In this document: piece by piece, positions 10,911-21,854 of the stretch
Numbering within the stretch: the stretch's first letter is position 1
Layout: each line of letters opens with the position of its first letter
Assembly: GCA_047967505.1 (NCBI GenBank)
Contig: CM106540.1
Origin: Dipteris shenzhenensis
Lineage: Eukaryota; Polypodiophyta; Polypodiopsida; Gleicheniales
Reading direction: 5' to 3' (one strand)
Length of the DNA: 64,000 bases
Position numbers and translations under genes: made by a program
The notes under the pieces: model-generated
Database searches by the model: none
What the model was told of the DNA's origin: nothing
What the model saw: only the letters and a program-made list of their open reading frames with translations

Positions 10911-11049
10911 CCTGCTTCACCAAGGAGACCTGATGCTCTGTCAATGTTGTGGTAGGCTGAAGGAGGGGGGGGTCCATCTGGGCCATCGGTTCCGGACTTA
11001 CGGCTGCCATACGCGAACCAACAAACTGCAAAAGCTCCAAAAGTCAGGG

Positions 11050-11540
11050 GAAAGGAAGTGGCAGAGGCAAGGGAGGGAGGAATGGGGCAGAGGCGGGGGA
11101 GGAAAGAGGGAGGGATGGAGATGAACGAGAAAGTGGGGGGTGGAGTGGTGGTAGAGTGGGGAGAGAATGGCGAGGGAGGGGAGGAAAGGAGGAGGAAGGG
11201 GGGGTGGCAGCTCAGGACGGGGAAGGGGAGGGAGGAGGGCGAGGGTGTGTCAACGCGACGCGAGGGGGGGCAAGGAAGCAAGGAGGAGAGGAGGGAGGGG
11301 AAAGGGGGGGGTGGCAGCATGGCGCAAGGGTGGGGAAGGGGGAGAAAAGGGGCAGGGGGGGTGGTAGTGCAACGCAAGGGGGGGGAGGCGAGGAAGGGTG
11401 GAGGGGCAGAGAAGGAAGGAGAGGGGGGGGGGGCAGATGGCGGGTGGAGAAGGAGAGGGGGATGGGGGGAGGCACGGCAGTTGCGAGCAAAGAAGCGGCG
11501 GAGAGGGAGGAGGGGAAGGGTGGAGGGGATGCATATCGCA
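11050..11540. repeat. G-rich (GGGAGG/GGGGAGG) low-complexity tract
   Basis: This is almost pure G/A on the plus strand with many GGG and longer G runs. The long proline- and glycine-rich frames on both strands come from composition. Many G-runs close together could fold as G-quadruplexes. Confidence 0.8.
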
Positions 11541-11639
11541 ATGGAAGAATGGGAGTATATTAGGGGATTCATGAGCAAGGTCGGTATATAGAATGTTATG
11601 CATAAGTTAGGAGCTTTTAATAATTTAGATTGCATATTT

Positions 11640-12436
11640 AATTGATTTTGTCTTGGTGTAGTGCACTATGTTCAATGTTATATGATGTGAGGGCAAGCAT
11701 TTTCGAACACAACGGATTGATGATAAGAGAAATGCACAAGATTGTGGTGTCATTGCTAGCTTTGAAGGAGCCAATGGAGCCATGGATGATTATTGTGGCA
11801 TAATCCAAGATATTATTAAGCTTGACTTTCGACGCTTCTGGATGTAAAGTGGTTTAAGGACATGGTGGAAAGAGGCCCTTATGCAACAATCAAACGCCAT
11901 GCACGTGGCTTTGTAACTATTGACTCCACAAAGTTTTGGCAAAGTAAGAAGGACACACTAGTACTACTGCAACAATGTGAACAGGTACTGTACACACATA
12001 TAAAAATACTCACTTTTAAGTATTTGATACCTTCGATGCAAGGAAAATAACATGATTGTATTTGTGTTTGAATTAGGTTGTCTATCAACCAATGGTGGAT
12101 AATAATAGATGGTGGCATGTCATACCTATTATGCCATGTTCCAAAGTGATGTATAGTACATTTACTAATATGGAGCATATGGAGGATGATCATGGCCATG
12201 GAGGTGATGATGACCGTGATACGAGAGAGGAGGATGATCATGAGATAGGAGATATAGATATTGAGGCCATTACCCGTGAGGATGAGCCTACCATTGGTGA
12301 TGCTGATTTCGATGAGCACATGAGTAGCACAAGTAGTAGTGGGTTGAATGTATTTGTAGATCTAAACACTTGTTTGGATTTTGAAGTAGATAGTTTGGCA
12401 AGGGTTGATCTCATTGAGGATGAGATTGAACCGTAA
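11640..12436 (+). pseudogene. CACTA-transposon-type DUF4216 protein relic
   Basis: Plus-strand pieces give DDYCGIIQDIIKLDF, then DVKWFKDMVERGPYATIKRH, GFVTIDSTKFW and LLQQCEQ, then (after a probable 92-bp intron) VVYQPMVDNNRWWHVI. This order, a YYG-type strand, a CDWF-like motif, T-x-D/N strand, EQVFYV-like strand and WHVV-like strand, is that of DUF4216, found with En/Spm (CACTA) transposases in plants. An acidic tail follows to a stop at 12434. Frame changes near 11830 show decay. No TNP2 transposase is visible upstream. Confidence 0.68.
11985..12076 (+). other. Probable intron in DUF4216 relic
   Basis: CAG/GTACTG donor and TGAATTAG/GTT acceptor flank 92 bp. Removing it joins QQCEQ to VVYQPM in phase 0 across a conserved strand of the domain. 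Confidence 0.6.
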
Positions 12437-12654
12437 CCATAGCCCATCATTGATATTGGCAAAACTATTTTACATATTGTCTCATTCTCCTCACCTCACT
12501 TAATTTTTGTATATGTCGGTTTGCAAAAAAGCATTGATATTTTTGTTAAAATTATGTGCTAATTTGGTAATCATGGGCAATGTTTGGAAAGCAATGATGT
12601 ACATTTACCAGCCTACACCAAAATCTCACTTTCTGTATTCTCTGTTTTGCATCT

Positions 12655-12860
12655 AAATACGCGTCTAATTCTCAATGTAGACGCACTAATACACGTGCAA
12701 ATAGACACGCTGTTAGATGCAGTGTTAGATGCGCCCGTATTTTCTCAGTAGATGTGCTAATAGACGCGTCAATACACACGCAAATAGATGTGCTATTAGA
12801 CGCGTCCCTAATTTCTCTATTCAAGCAACGTCTATAGATGCGCCTGCTATTTTGCGCATC
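12655..12860. repeat. AGATGCG/AGACGCG degenerate repeats, right cluster
   Basis: About ten motif copies occur (TAGACGCG, TTAGATGCAG, TAGATGTGC, TATAGATGCGCC), some inverted (GCGCATCTA). The same motif occurs at 8540-8662. Confidence 0.7.
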
Positions 12861-13454
12861 TATCAAGCATGTCTATGGTTGCTTTGTGTTGTTGTGGAAG
12901 CAATTTGCTCATACATTCATCCTTGGTACAATAGAAACAGACACTTGAATATTTGCTATGTTCATATACACTGCATGAAACATGTCATTTTATGTGGATG
13001 AATTGTGCAAAACATGAAGGCATAATTATAAAGGTTTGAGGAGGTTTGACCAGATTGAACTTGGAGACAACAAGCTCTACTATTCAGATGCAGAGCTCAA
13101 ACATCGAAGTTGAAGATCTCAAGCCCTGATTATGCATCATCACTATGTCAAACAAGTTGAGATTTCCAAGAAGATTTTTCTATTTTTCACACATACTTTT
13201 CACTGTACCATGCACCAAACATAGTGCCTATACTTTGCACTGTACTATGGACAAGTGCTTGTCTTATGCCCTTGTACTATCTACATGCAATTTGCACTGT
13301 ATCATCTAGCATTACAGTGTATCATTCAAAATGGCATATGGCCATCCTTTGTATATATATTTTCACATAGATATATATAGTGGCTCGAGTTTTTTCCCTT
13401 GTACCCCCCAACGGTTTTGTCATCTGTAGCTAGAGGGCCTAGTTTGAGTGGGGG

Positions 13455-13633
13455 TGTTAGAGCTATATATAGCTTGCCCTAACTCAGCCTAGTCCTCAAC
13501 TATATATATGCCTATGATCTATGAATAGAATCACTTTCTTGGGAGCAACTCTTGTGTCAGTCTCTCTCCTCTTTCTCTTCCTCTCAACACAATTCTTGTG
13601 TCCGTCTCTCTCCTCTTTCTCTTCCTCTCAACA
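13455..13633 (+). repeat. Small LTR with preceding polypurine tract
   Basis: It starts TGTTAGAGC and ends CTCTCAACA (TG...CA). The purine tract GAGTGGGGG lies just before it (13446-13454), as expected for a 3' LTR. TATA-like sequences are inside. The last ~45 bp are a tandem copy of the preceding ~45 bp. I found no coding region or second LTR upstream, so it is a 3' end or near-solo remnant. Confidence 0.6.
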
Positions 13634-14397
13634 TATCAAAGATTTATTGCTTGTAATTTTGAATAAATGTACATTTAATATGGAGAAATGTGCTAATTAT
13701 GTAGTTGTAATGGTCTAAAAGGCACTTGGTTTGGCAAAATAAATTCCAAGAGAAATATTCTAATGTATGCATGAATTGTAAACTTCTATTATATTAATCA
13801 ATGGTGCATGAAGTATTAAGATTTTCTCCTAGATATGCAAATTATAGTACTTGAATTTCATTTTATCTAGTTTTTTAATGTATCTCAAAGAAATTGTTTA
13901 AATAGCTTGGACATGAAAAATGTGTGTGAAAAGTATGATGTGGCGCTATAGGAAACATGCTAACAAACTAATTTTCCAATGATCGATTGTTGCAATTCAA
14001 TGGTGTAAATTTTCACCATCAACGTGTCATTATGATACCAATGCAACATGTCCTTAAATGATCTCTCATGAAAATGATTAGTACGAGGATTCTTTTTTTA
14101 ATTAATAGACATAAATCATAGCTCATGACAAAGGACATGCTAAATGTACTGAAGTAGTACATTATAACTTATAGATAGTTTGTGCATTGGGAATATCAAG
14201 AATACTATATGAACAATAATTTATAATATGTGCATTTTAAATTTCTGTTGGGGTGTTTGAATTAGTGTAAATATAAATGGAGATTCTATGCATGACAGTT
14301 CACCAACAAGCTAGGCGAATGAATGTGACATTAAGTTGTAGTGTAGGTGAGCAGTAAGTGTTATAATGTTTATGTACATCAATCATTGTAGTTTCAT
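13634..14397. other. AT-rich desert, nothing recognised
   Basis: No frame longer than a few dozen codons and no element end is visible. Confidence 0.4.
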
Positions 14398-15632
14398 GAG
14401 AATGTTTCATGACACATATAAAAGTAGGGTTGCAATGCTTCCAAGGGAGTAATCCCTTTAGGGTGATTCTATTGTAGTTGCACTTACTAGCTTGATTATG
14501 GATGAGCACATGCAAATTGTAGAGAGAAAGTGGTAGATCAAGCTAATTCAAACAAGGATAATTTGAGCAATATTGGCTATTTGAAATGTTGTGTCAAATT
14601 TATAGTGCTTGAAGGAAACGTTTTGTCCTTTTTTTCCCCTTAATGTCACATCACTGACATATTTATGCTCAACATGGGATAAAAAGATATGGGAATAATA
14701 TGGCACTCATATCATTTATGGTCCCTTTAAGCCCTCACATTCTAAGGGTGACCCTAGAATATTATTAGCAAGTTAGTTTCACACTTTCCTTATGGTATTT
14801 TGAGAAGGACATCTTAGGAATTTTAAAAGAGTACCCCTTTTGAGAGCCAAAAATTTGCCTGAACCTTCTTGAAGGGTTTAATGGTGTTCCAAAGGTAGAG
14901 AATTTGAGTTGCTTGATCTTTTAGGATTGAAAACTTTTCTTATATTAGATGGGGCCTACTTGGATAATGAATCTTTTTATGTAATAAAAGGAAGAGTAGA
15001 TGGATAGCAAAAAGACTAAGCAAACACTTTAATAGCCTCCTTCAAAAGTCACCTTCACCAAATACAAATAAAAACCATGGGAGAATGTTTTATGACACAT
15101 ATCTGGAGTAATCCCTTTAGGATGAATCTGGTGTACTTGCACTTACTAGCTTTATAATGGACGAGCACATGCAAATTGTAGAGAGAAAGTGGTAGATCAA
15201 GCTAATTCAAACTAGGATAATTTGAGCAATAGTGGCTATTTGAAATGATATTTATGCTCAACATGCGATAAAATCTTATGGGAATATGATGACACTCACA
15301 TCATTTATGGTCCTCACATTCTAAGGGTGACCCTAGAATATTATTAACAATTAAGTTTTATACTCTCCTTATTTAACGGTATTTTGAGAAGGACATCTTA
15401 GGAATTTTAAAAGAGTGCCTCTTTTGTTGAGAGCCAAAATTTTACTTCAACCTTCTTGAAGGATCTTCTAGAATTGAAGATTTTCCTTATATTAGATGGG
15501 CCGTACTTGGATTAATGAAGCTTTTAATATAGTAAAAGGAAGAGTAGATGGATACATGGATAGCACGAAGACTAACTTGCTATTAATAGCCTCCTTCAAA
15601 AGTCACCTTTACCAAATACAAACAAAAAACAT
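14398..15632. repeat. Direct tandem duplication, units ~680 and ~550 bp
   Basis: Unit 1 (14398-15080) and unit 2 (15081-15632) both run from GAGAATGTTT.ATGACACATAT through AGTAATCCCTTTAGG, GAGCACATGCAAATTGTAG and GAAGAGTAGATGGATA to CAAATACAAA.AAAA.CATGG. Unit 2 lacks several short blocks. There is no coding potential. Confidence 0.8.
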
Positions 15633-15741
15633 GGAAGACTCTTAAGCCAACCAAGTTTCCTTTTTTCAAAAAGATTGCCACAAAGTCTGTAAGGGCATTC
15701 TTTTTGGCCTGCTGTAGGTAGCCTTAGTGAAGGTTGTGGTT

Positions 15742-16005
15742 TTGAGATGGGAAAAATAAAATCATTGTTATTATTTATGCTCTCTCACGTGTTAATTTAT
15801 GGTCGGGGCACTTGTAGAGTATTGAGATGGGAAAAAATAAATCATTGTTATTATTTATGCTCTCTTAGGACTTGTTAATTTGTGGTTAGTGCACTTACAG
15901 TATTGATGATTTGGGGTCTTTTGGGCCATTCGCATTTATTCCTGTTTACACACTCTTAAACTCCTTCCTTGGTTTACACACTCTTAAACTCCTTCCCTAG
16001 GGTCT
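15742..16005. repeat. Two short tandem duplications
   Basis: About 85 bp beginning TTGAGATGGGAAAAA and containing ATCATTGTTATTATTTATGC is repeated at 15742 and 15820. Then TTTACACACTCTTAAACTCC is repeated at about 15947 and 15973. Confidence 0.8.
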
Positions 16006-16429
16006 CCTATTTTATGCTCTCTCTTGGGCATTTCACCCATACACACGAAGGCCTAATGAATGAATGAGAGATATATCATTCACCTTGTTTTCAAAGACAT
16101 TGTGCCCTTTCTTTCAAGCTTGGAGAGGAAAGCAAAAGAGTGAATTAAGCATCCGGGAGTAAAACATTCAGTCCTCAGGGATATGACCTCAGGGAAACTG
16201 AAAACTATTTTATTACCACTCCGTTAAGGGCAGTGCCAACAATGAGCATGCGTTGCTCATGGAGTTACGTGAGGTTAGTGAATTTGATTTGAACTTGGTT
16301 GGTTACTTTGATTTGGACTTTGCGGGAGGAGGGCCGGGCCTTCGGAGCATTAACGATTGTTAGCGGGGGTCGGCAAGATCTTGATGAGGCGATGAGGTTG
16401 GACAATGGAGATTTGGAAATTGGAAGCGT

Positions 16430-16500
16430 TCAATCCATAGTCAGACTGTGGACAGCTGCAATCCATAGTCAGACTGTGGACAGCTGCAATCCATAGTCAG
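16430..16500. repeat. 28-bp tandem repeat, ~2.5 copies
   Basis: CAATCCATAGTCAGACTGTG plus GACAGCTG is repeated exactly, then a partial third copy. It lies about 1.5 kb upstream of the pectinesterase gene. Confidence 0.85.
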
Positions 16501-17995
16501 GAACTCAGATGAGGAGGTGGAGCCGGGAAAAGAGGTTGGAACTGGGAAGAAACGGGGTGGCGGGTGTGAGATTGCGAATTCTCTTTTTGTGATACGCTCG
16601 GATGATCTTTGCGATGAGGACGAAAAAGGCAAAGTGACAAAAGCACAGCTCTTTGTATGGACGCTGTACTGTGAGAGATAATCGATGGATGGCTGTGTGA
16701 CGATCGTTTCTCAACTGCCGACAGAAAAGACGCGTCCGGTTGAGGTAAACGAATGTGTCGGATCTGCTCACGAATCCGTCTCTCCCTACGTAAAATCGCT
16801 ATACCTCGCCTCCATAGACTTTTAGCTACTAGCTCCATGTGCTTTCTTTTACGTCCTCCTTTTGCAGATTCGTCCGTTGAACGTGTAGCCACCGCCATGC
16901 ACGCAGCCGGCACCTCGGAATTTTCAATCGCATCACCCCACGATTCAACAGTCGCCGCCTTCCTCGTAGGCTCCTGCGAGCTCCTGCCAGCACAGAAAAT
17001 GTCAATACGAATTTAATTCATCCGTCTTCATGGCCATTGACAAGGTGGGAGTGGACAAAGTTGTTGGTTCATCCCAGTCAGGACTCAGGACTCAAGCCTT
17101 CAGGAAGGAATCGCCATGTGACGATCTTCTTCTGCGACCTGCACATCATCTTGATGAAATTGAATTTGTACATCCCCATTGAAGCGCCGCTCCCCTCCCC
17201 TCGCGCCCAGCTTCCTCTTCCGCCTCTCGTTAACTATATCGAGTCTCATGTCTCGACGAAACGTCTAGCATCCACGAAGCCTCCCCCCACCCCCAACCTG
17301 ACCCCAAATGATGTTCAAACGACTGCATCCTCCTCCAGCAGAGAACGGGCCCCGGGTAGATAGCACGTTTCATCTCCCTGCCGTCTGTATGCGTATGTCT
17401 TCCCTCCCCTCGGCTCCTTCCGTACCGAAATTTTCCATCGGTACCCTTTTACCGTGCTCGTCACTGCACTCTCGCCCTACGTCGTTAGCCTTTTACTTCC
17501 TTTGTGGATCCCATTCTGGTGCGCAGCAGCGATGCCACTTGCTTACCCGTATGTCAGAACCCTCCACCTTTCTAGCCATACTAATAGAGAGGTAGAAGAT
17601 ACCCCGAGCATCACACATTTGCACGAGCAGCAAACTTCAGCCTTCCCTGCAATCCTTCCCGATCGCCTTCCCTTGCTGACAAGGTCCTCATCTCTGCACC
17701 AAATCCGTTCCACATCGTTAATCACCTCACCCGGTGTCTCACTCCCCATACCGTGCGGCGTGCACGTCCGTGAGCTGAACTTCGTTTTAGGTTAACGAAC
17801 CATATTTTATCTCTATCAATCGCCATTCGCCAAGTGGAAGGGCAGAGAGCTTAGTATCAAATAACGAGTCACCGAGGTGACCGAGGCAGCGATTAGCGAG
17901 GAGTTCGTGGCCGTGTGTCTCTGTGTCTGTTCCTCTTTGTGTGTGCGCATGCGTGCATAATTCGGTTTGAGTGGGAGGCTGACAGATTTCCAACC
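16501..17995 (+). promoter_or_regulatory. Upstream region of the pectinesterase gene
   Basis: GC content is higher than in the desert to the left, with C/T-rich stretches. The frames here (such as 16497-16913 minus) show no recognised domain. I could not fix a TATA box or transcription start. CT-rich DNA just upstream of 17996 fits a 5' untranslated region. Confidence 0.35.
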
Positions 17996-20014
17996 ATGCT
18001 TGGCTCACACCGACGAGACTACGGTATCCTCCATTCCGACGGGTTCAAGGGCCGCAGGAAAGCTTGGAAGCTGCTTCTCATCGCCATCTCTTCCATTGCC
18101 GTAGCTGCAGTGATCGTTTGCATTGTGCTTGGGGGGATCCCTATCCCTTCACATGCCTCAGGAGCCCGATTCCACGCTCACAACCGCCTCTCTATCTCCA
18201 TAGGCTTAGGCGACCTCCTCCAGATCGTTTGCCAAAACACATTGTATCCCGATGTTTGCCAACAGGACTTGGCCTCATTTCAGATTCCCCTCACTGCGAG
18301 TCCATTGGACGTTGTTTCATTCGCCATGCAAGCAGCGGTCTCGCACGTAAATGATGCCCAAAGCCTGGCATCAAAATATTCCACGCAGCAAGGCCTGCAA
18401 CCAATCGAAAGTCAGTGCGCCAATGACTGCGTCGAGCTTATGGACAACACTAAAGATCAGCTGAACGCGGTAGTTTCGACTCTCTCTAGCAATCTGGGTG
18501 CTCTAGATTTGACGTCTCTCGGAGCTGCACTGAAGAATGCCAAGGTTCAACTCAGCTCGTCCCTCAGTTACCAAACGGCTTGTTGGGATGGATTTGAAGA
18601 GGCCCCAGGAAGCATCCAAACAAAAATTCAAAACAGCCAGGATTTCCTCACCGAAGTCATCGCCAACGGGCTTTCTCTTATAGATATTTTATCCGAAATC
18701 GGGAACGATGTGTCTTCATGGACGAGCCCTCTACCTCCCAGTCCAGCAATCCCTCACCTCCGCCGTCTCTTATCTGTAAAGGATTCTGTCGACGTCGATC
18801 CTGTTGAAGACGCTGCCGCGTATCCGCTCTCTTCATTCTCCACAGTTGATGAGGATGGATATCCCGATTGGGTTTCCGCCGCAGACCGTAAGCTCCTACA
18901 AGCACCCACTAGTTCTGTAAGTGCAAATGCGGTGGTGGCTCAAGATGGCAGTGGCGATTACGTGACAATACAGGAGGCTCTTGACAATGTCCCAAGCAGT
19001 TACCAGGGACGCTACGTGATCTACATTAGGGAAGGAGTATACGCTGAAGTTTTCAACGTGACCAAGAACCTGGAGAACATAACATTTCTGGGCGACGGCA
19101 TTGGCTACACCGTGATCACAGGAGACAGGAACGTTGCGAGCGGTCAATATACCACTTATCGATCGTCGACAGTCGGTAATTGTTTCAGCGCATGGCCCTT
19201 TAACTACATCCATGGATTGCGTTTCTGAGTTCTTAATTATAGCATTGCGTTAATTCTGTTTCCTTGTCTCGGCTCTGTTCCCAACACGGAATATTGTGAT
19301 GTGTGCGCAGGTGTAGCAGGGAGCGGATTTCTGGCTCGAGATGTGACGTTTAGGAATACTGCAGGAGCAAGCGGGCATCAAGCAGTGGCAGTTCGAGCGG
19401 CCGCAGATCTCGTCGTCTTCGTTAGTTGCAGTTTCGAAGGTTACCAAGACACACTGTATGCTTTGTCGAGTCGACAGTTCTACAGGGATTGCCAGATCTC
19501 GGGCACGGTGGATTTCATCTTCGGCAACGCCATCGCGGTCTTTCAAAATTGTGAGCTGATAGCGCGGCAGCCTCTTAACCAGCAACAGAATACCTATACT
19601 GCGCAGGGGAGAAAGATTTCATCGGACATTTCTGGGTTCTCGTTTCAGAATTGCACGGTTACGGGAGATGCGAACCTGCAAAACTCCAACTTCACTGTTT
19701 CGAATTTCCTGGGAAGGCCCTGGAAAGCCTATTCACGAGTCGTGTTCATCCAATCGGACATAGGAGCGCTAGTGGATCCTGCAGGCTGGCTTGAATGGAA
19801 TGCGAGCAATCCTTTCACCGACACGCTCTACTATGGAGAATACCAAAATCGGGGTCCTGGATCCAACACAGCCAATCGAGTGCAATGGGCAGGAGTCCAC
19901 ACCAACATGACGGAGAACGATGCATCCCAATTCACGGTGGAGAACTTCATAGGGGGAGAAGAGTGGCTGGGTACGCTACAAGTGAACTACCAAACGGGAT
20001 TATTGAGTCAGTGA
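17996..20014 (+). CDS. Pectinesterase with N-terminal inhibitor-like pro-domain (type I PME), two exons
   Basis: Exons 17996-19175 and 19311-20014 encode 627 residues. The enzyme removes methyl esters from cell-wall homogalacturonan. Residues 26-45 form a hydrophobic signal anchor after a basic stretch. Residues ~70-230 are a PMEI-like pro-domain with Cys 79, 88, 141 and 196. RRLL (256-259) and RKLL (298-301) are processing sites used by subtilases in this family, leaving a ~326-residue mature enzyme. Catalytic landmarks are GVYAE, Gln417 (QAVAV), Gln439/Asp440 (QDTL), Asp461 (DFIFG), Arg529 and Trp531 (LGRPW). Their spacing equals that of carrot PME (113/135/136/157/225/227). I chose the ATG at 17996 (context CCAACCATG); the frame is open further upstream but has no earlier ATG. 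No disabling change is seen. Confidence 0.96.
19176..19310 (+). other. Intron of pectinesterase gene
   Basis: The donor GGTAATT after codon base 1 of Gly394 and acceptor GTGCGCAG give 135 bp, phase 1. Splicing joins YRSSTV to GVAGSGFLARDVTF, restoring the conserved block. An intron at this place is common in type I PME genes. Confidence 0.92.
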
Positions 20015-20416
20015 GTGAGAATTGTGTGCCTGCGAAACGAACTCGAGAGGTTTATCATCGCCACGAAGGTATTGCCTGTTGCTTGTGCAGGCGTTCCGAG
20101 AAGACGAAGTATCTGCCTTACAAATTTCCTTAATTCATTTTTTAATTTTGATATCTTCTACTAGCTCCTTCATTATGCGACATTGATTAATTATAATACA
20201 AAATATGAACAGATTAAAGAAAAATGCTTTCGTATTAGCACTGCCTCTTATGTTATAAAAGTTGCCTTGTAATAGCCCAACTCCTTTTAAAAAAGAGTTA
20301 GCTTTCTCTTTTGCATCCATAAGCGTTGGCTACCATTATACTGAGAGCCCATGTGCACTCTTGTTTTAAAGCAGGGTGCCATCTCTTAAAATTTGTTTGA
20401 CTTTTATGCTTTCACA
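20015..20416 (+). other. 3' flank of pectinesterase gene
   Basis: AT-rich, no further frame. A poly(A) signal could not be chosen with confidence. Confidence 0.4.
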
Positions 20417-20435
20417 ATATATATATGTATGTATG

Positions 20436-20474
<39 letters not shown>
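20417..20474. repeat. Compound microsatellite (TATG/TA)n(GA)n
   Basis: ATATATATGTATGTATGTAT, then (TA)n, then (GA)n, followed by a G-rich stretch. Confidence 0.95.
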
Positions 20475-20879
20475 GGGCGGGAGGGGGGAGGGATGGGGTT
20501 TGAAGGAGAGGGACAAAGGGGATGTAGATGCAAGTTATGTTATTACACACCCTACTAAATGAAAAGACATTTGATGTATCATCTTTCAAAGACACCTTTA
20601 TGTGGTCCTCACTTAGAGAGCAATATCTCACTTTTGAGTTGAAACTTTATGAGGAATAGACAAATGTCAACAATCGCATACCTGTTTAGCTGTCATCATC
20701 CCTTTCATTTCACCATCACATCCTTCTAATTCATTTAATTTTATTTGTTGAACAACATCGAGCCAATTCATTCAATGATTGAACTTGGCCCTCATTCAAC
20801 ATGGAATGAGCTAAGGTGTACCAACCACTTAAGTAAAGCCATATCTTACTTTTGGGTAGTATTTTTGTTGGAGAAATTC

Positions 20880-21151
20880 AAAGTAAAGGACAATATTTGT
20901 GTGTATAATGTGAGAACAACCCCTTCTAAAGCAAGTGAGATTTTGAATAGAAATCAACATTATAAGAGCATGGTGAGATCTAAAATATTAATTGATAGTG
21001 TGATAAATATAGATAGGGATATATGTGATATCTAAAGTGATGTAGATTTGAAGATATAAGAATGAGGTGTGCTACATATTCTAATAAGGCTCATGTTTTT
21101 GTGTGTGTGTGTGTGTGTGTGTGATTGATATATATATATATATATATATAG

Positions 21152-21206
<55 letters not shown>

Positions 21207-21440
21207 AACCCCTTGTAAAGCAAGCATGCTTTAGTATAGAAGCTAGCATTATGGCATTGTATCGAGAGTGTGGTGAGGTGTGAAATAGTGGTTGTATTAG
21301 AGTGTGGTGACATGTAAAATAGTGATTGTGTGAGAGTGATAGTATGAGAGAAATATGGATAGGGTAGGGAGTGATGTAGATGTGAAGATCTAAGCAATGA
21401 GGTGTGCTAGACCTTTGTAAAACCTAAATAAAGCTCATGT
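20880..21440. repeat. Diverged direct repeat flanking a compound microsatellite
   Basis: 20900-21090 and 21205-21440 share CAACCCCTT.TAAAGCAAG, GATAGGG, GTGATGTAGAT.TGAAGAT and AATGAGGTGTGCTA....AAGCTCATGTT. Between them lies (GT)n(AT)n(GATA)n(GA)n at about 21097-21205. No gene seen. Confidence 0.75.
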
Positions 21441-21764
21441 TGGGAATACTTTAGTAAGTTTGAGTAAGATGTAGTCTCTCATGCATTTGACCTGTAGTTA
21501 GGTTTATGCTTGCCCCAATTCTTGTTATTAGATTTTACTAGAAATTGATAAATGTTAACAAACTTATACTAAATGAATTGGGGCATTTAAATTACACTTC
21601 TAGAAAATATTTAATAGGATTACAATAATAGGAGTGGTTTTTAAATTCAACTTTAGAAAAAAATCCATTAGTTCATGAGTAAAGAGGGGTGGTTTTAATT
21701 TGGGGGGGGGGATTTTAGTTAAGGGGTTTTTTAAGTACCTGTTTAACACTTGTGATGCCTAGGG

Positions 21765-21830
21765 TTTCTTAGTATTGTAACCTCGATCTTTCTTGATATT
21801 AGTATTGTAACCTCGATCTTTCTTGATATA
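21765..21830. repeat. Tandem duplication, ~31 bp
   Basis: TTAGTATTGTAACCTCGATC plus TTTCTTGATAT occurs twice in a row, just before the 740-bp array. Confidence 0.9.
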
Positions 21831-21854
21831 AAAATTTTAAGTCCTAACCCCCCC

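Noticed and set aside
11058-11635. Overlapping long frames on both strands in the G-rich tract
   Set aside because: Composition alone gives proline- and glycine-rich frames with no stops; no domain is present.
16497-16913. 138-codon minus-strand frame upstream of the pectinesterase gene
   Set aside because: No recognised domain; it overlaps the 28-bp tandem repeat and other frames, and is best taken as chance.
17915-17995. Upstream extension of the pectinesterase frame
   Set aside because: The frame is open but has no ATG before 17996. The start at 17996 has a good context and gives a normal type I PME N-terminus.
20417-21205. Alternating AT/GA/GT runs as a possible CRISPR-like or regulatory array
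   Set aside because: They are ordinary microsatellites without spacers.
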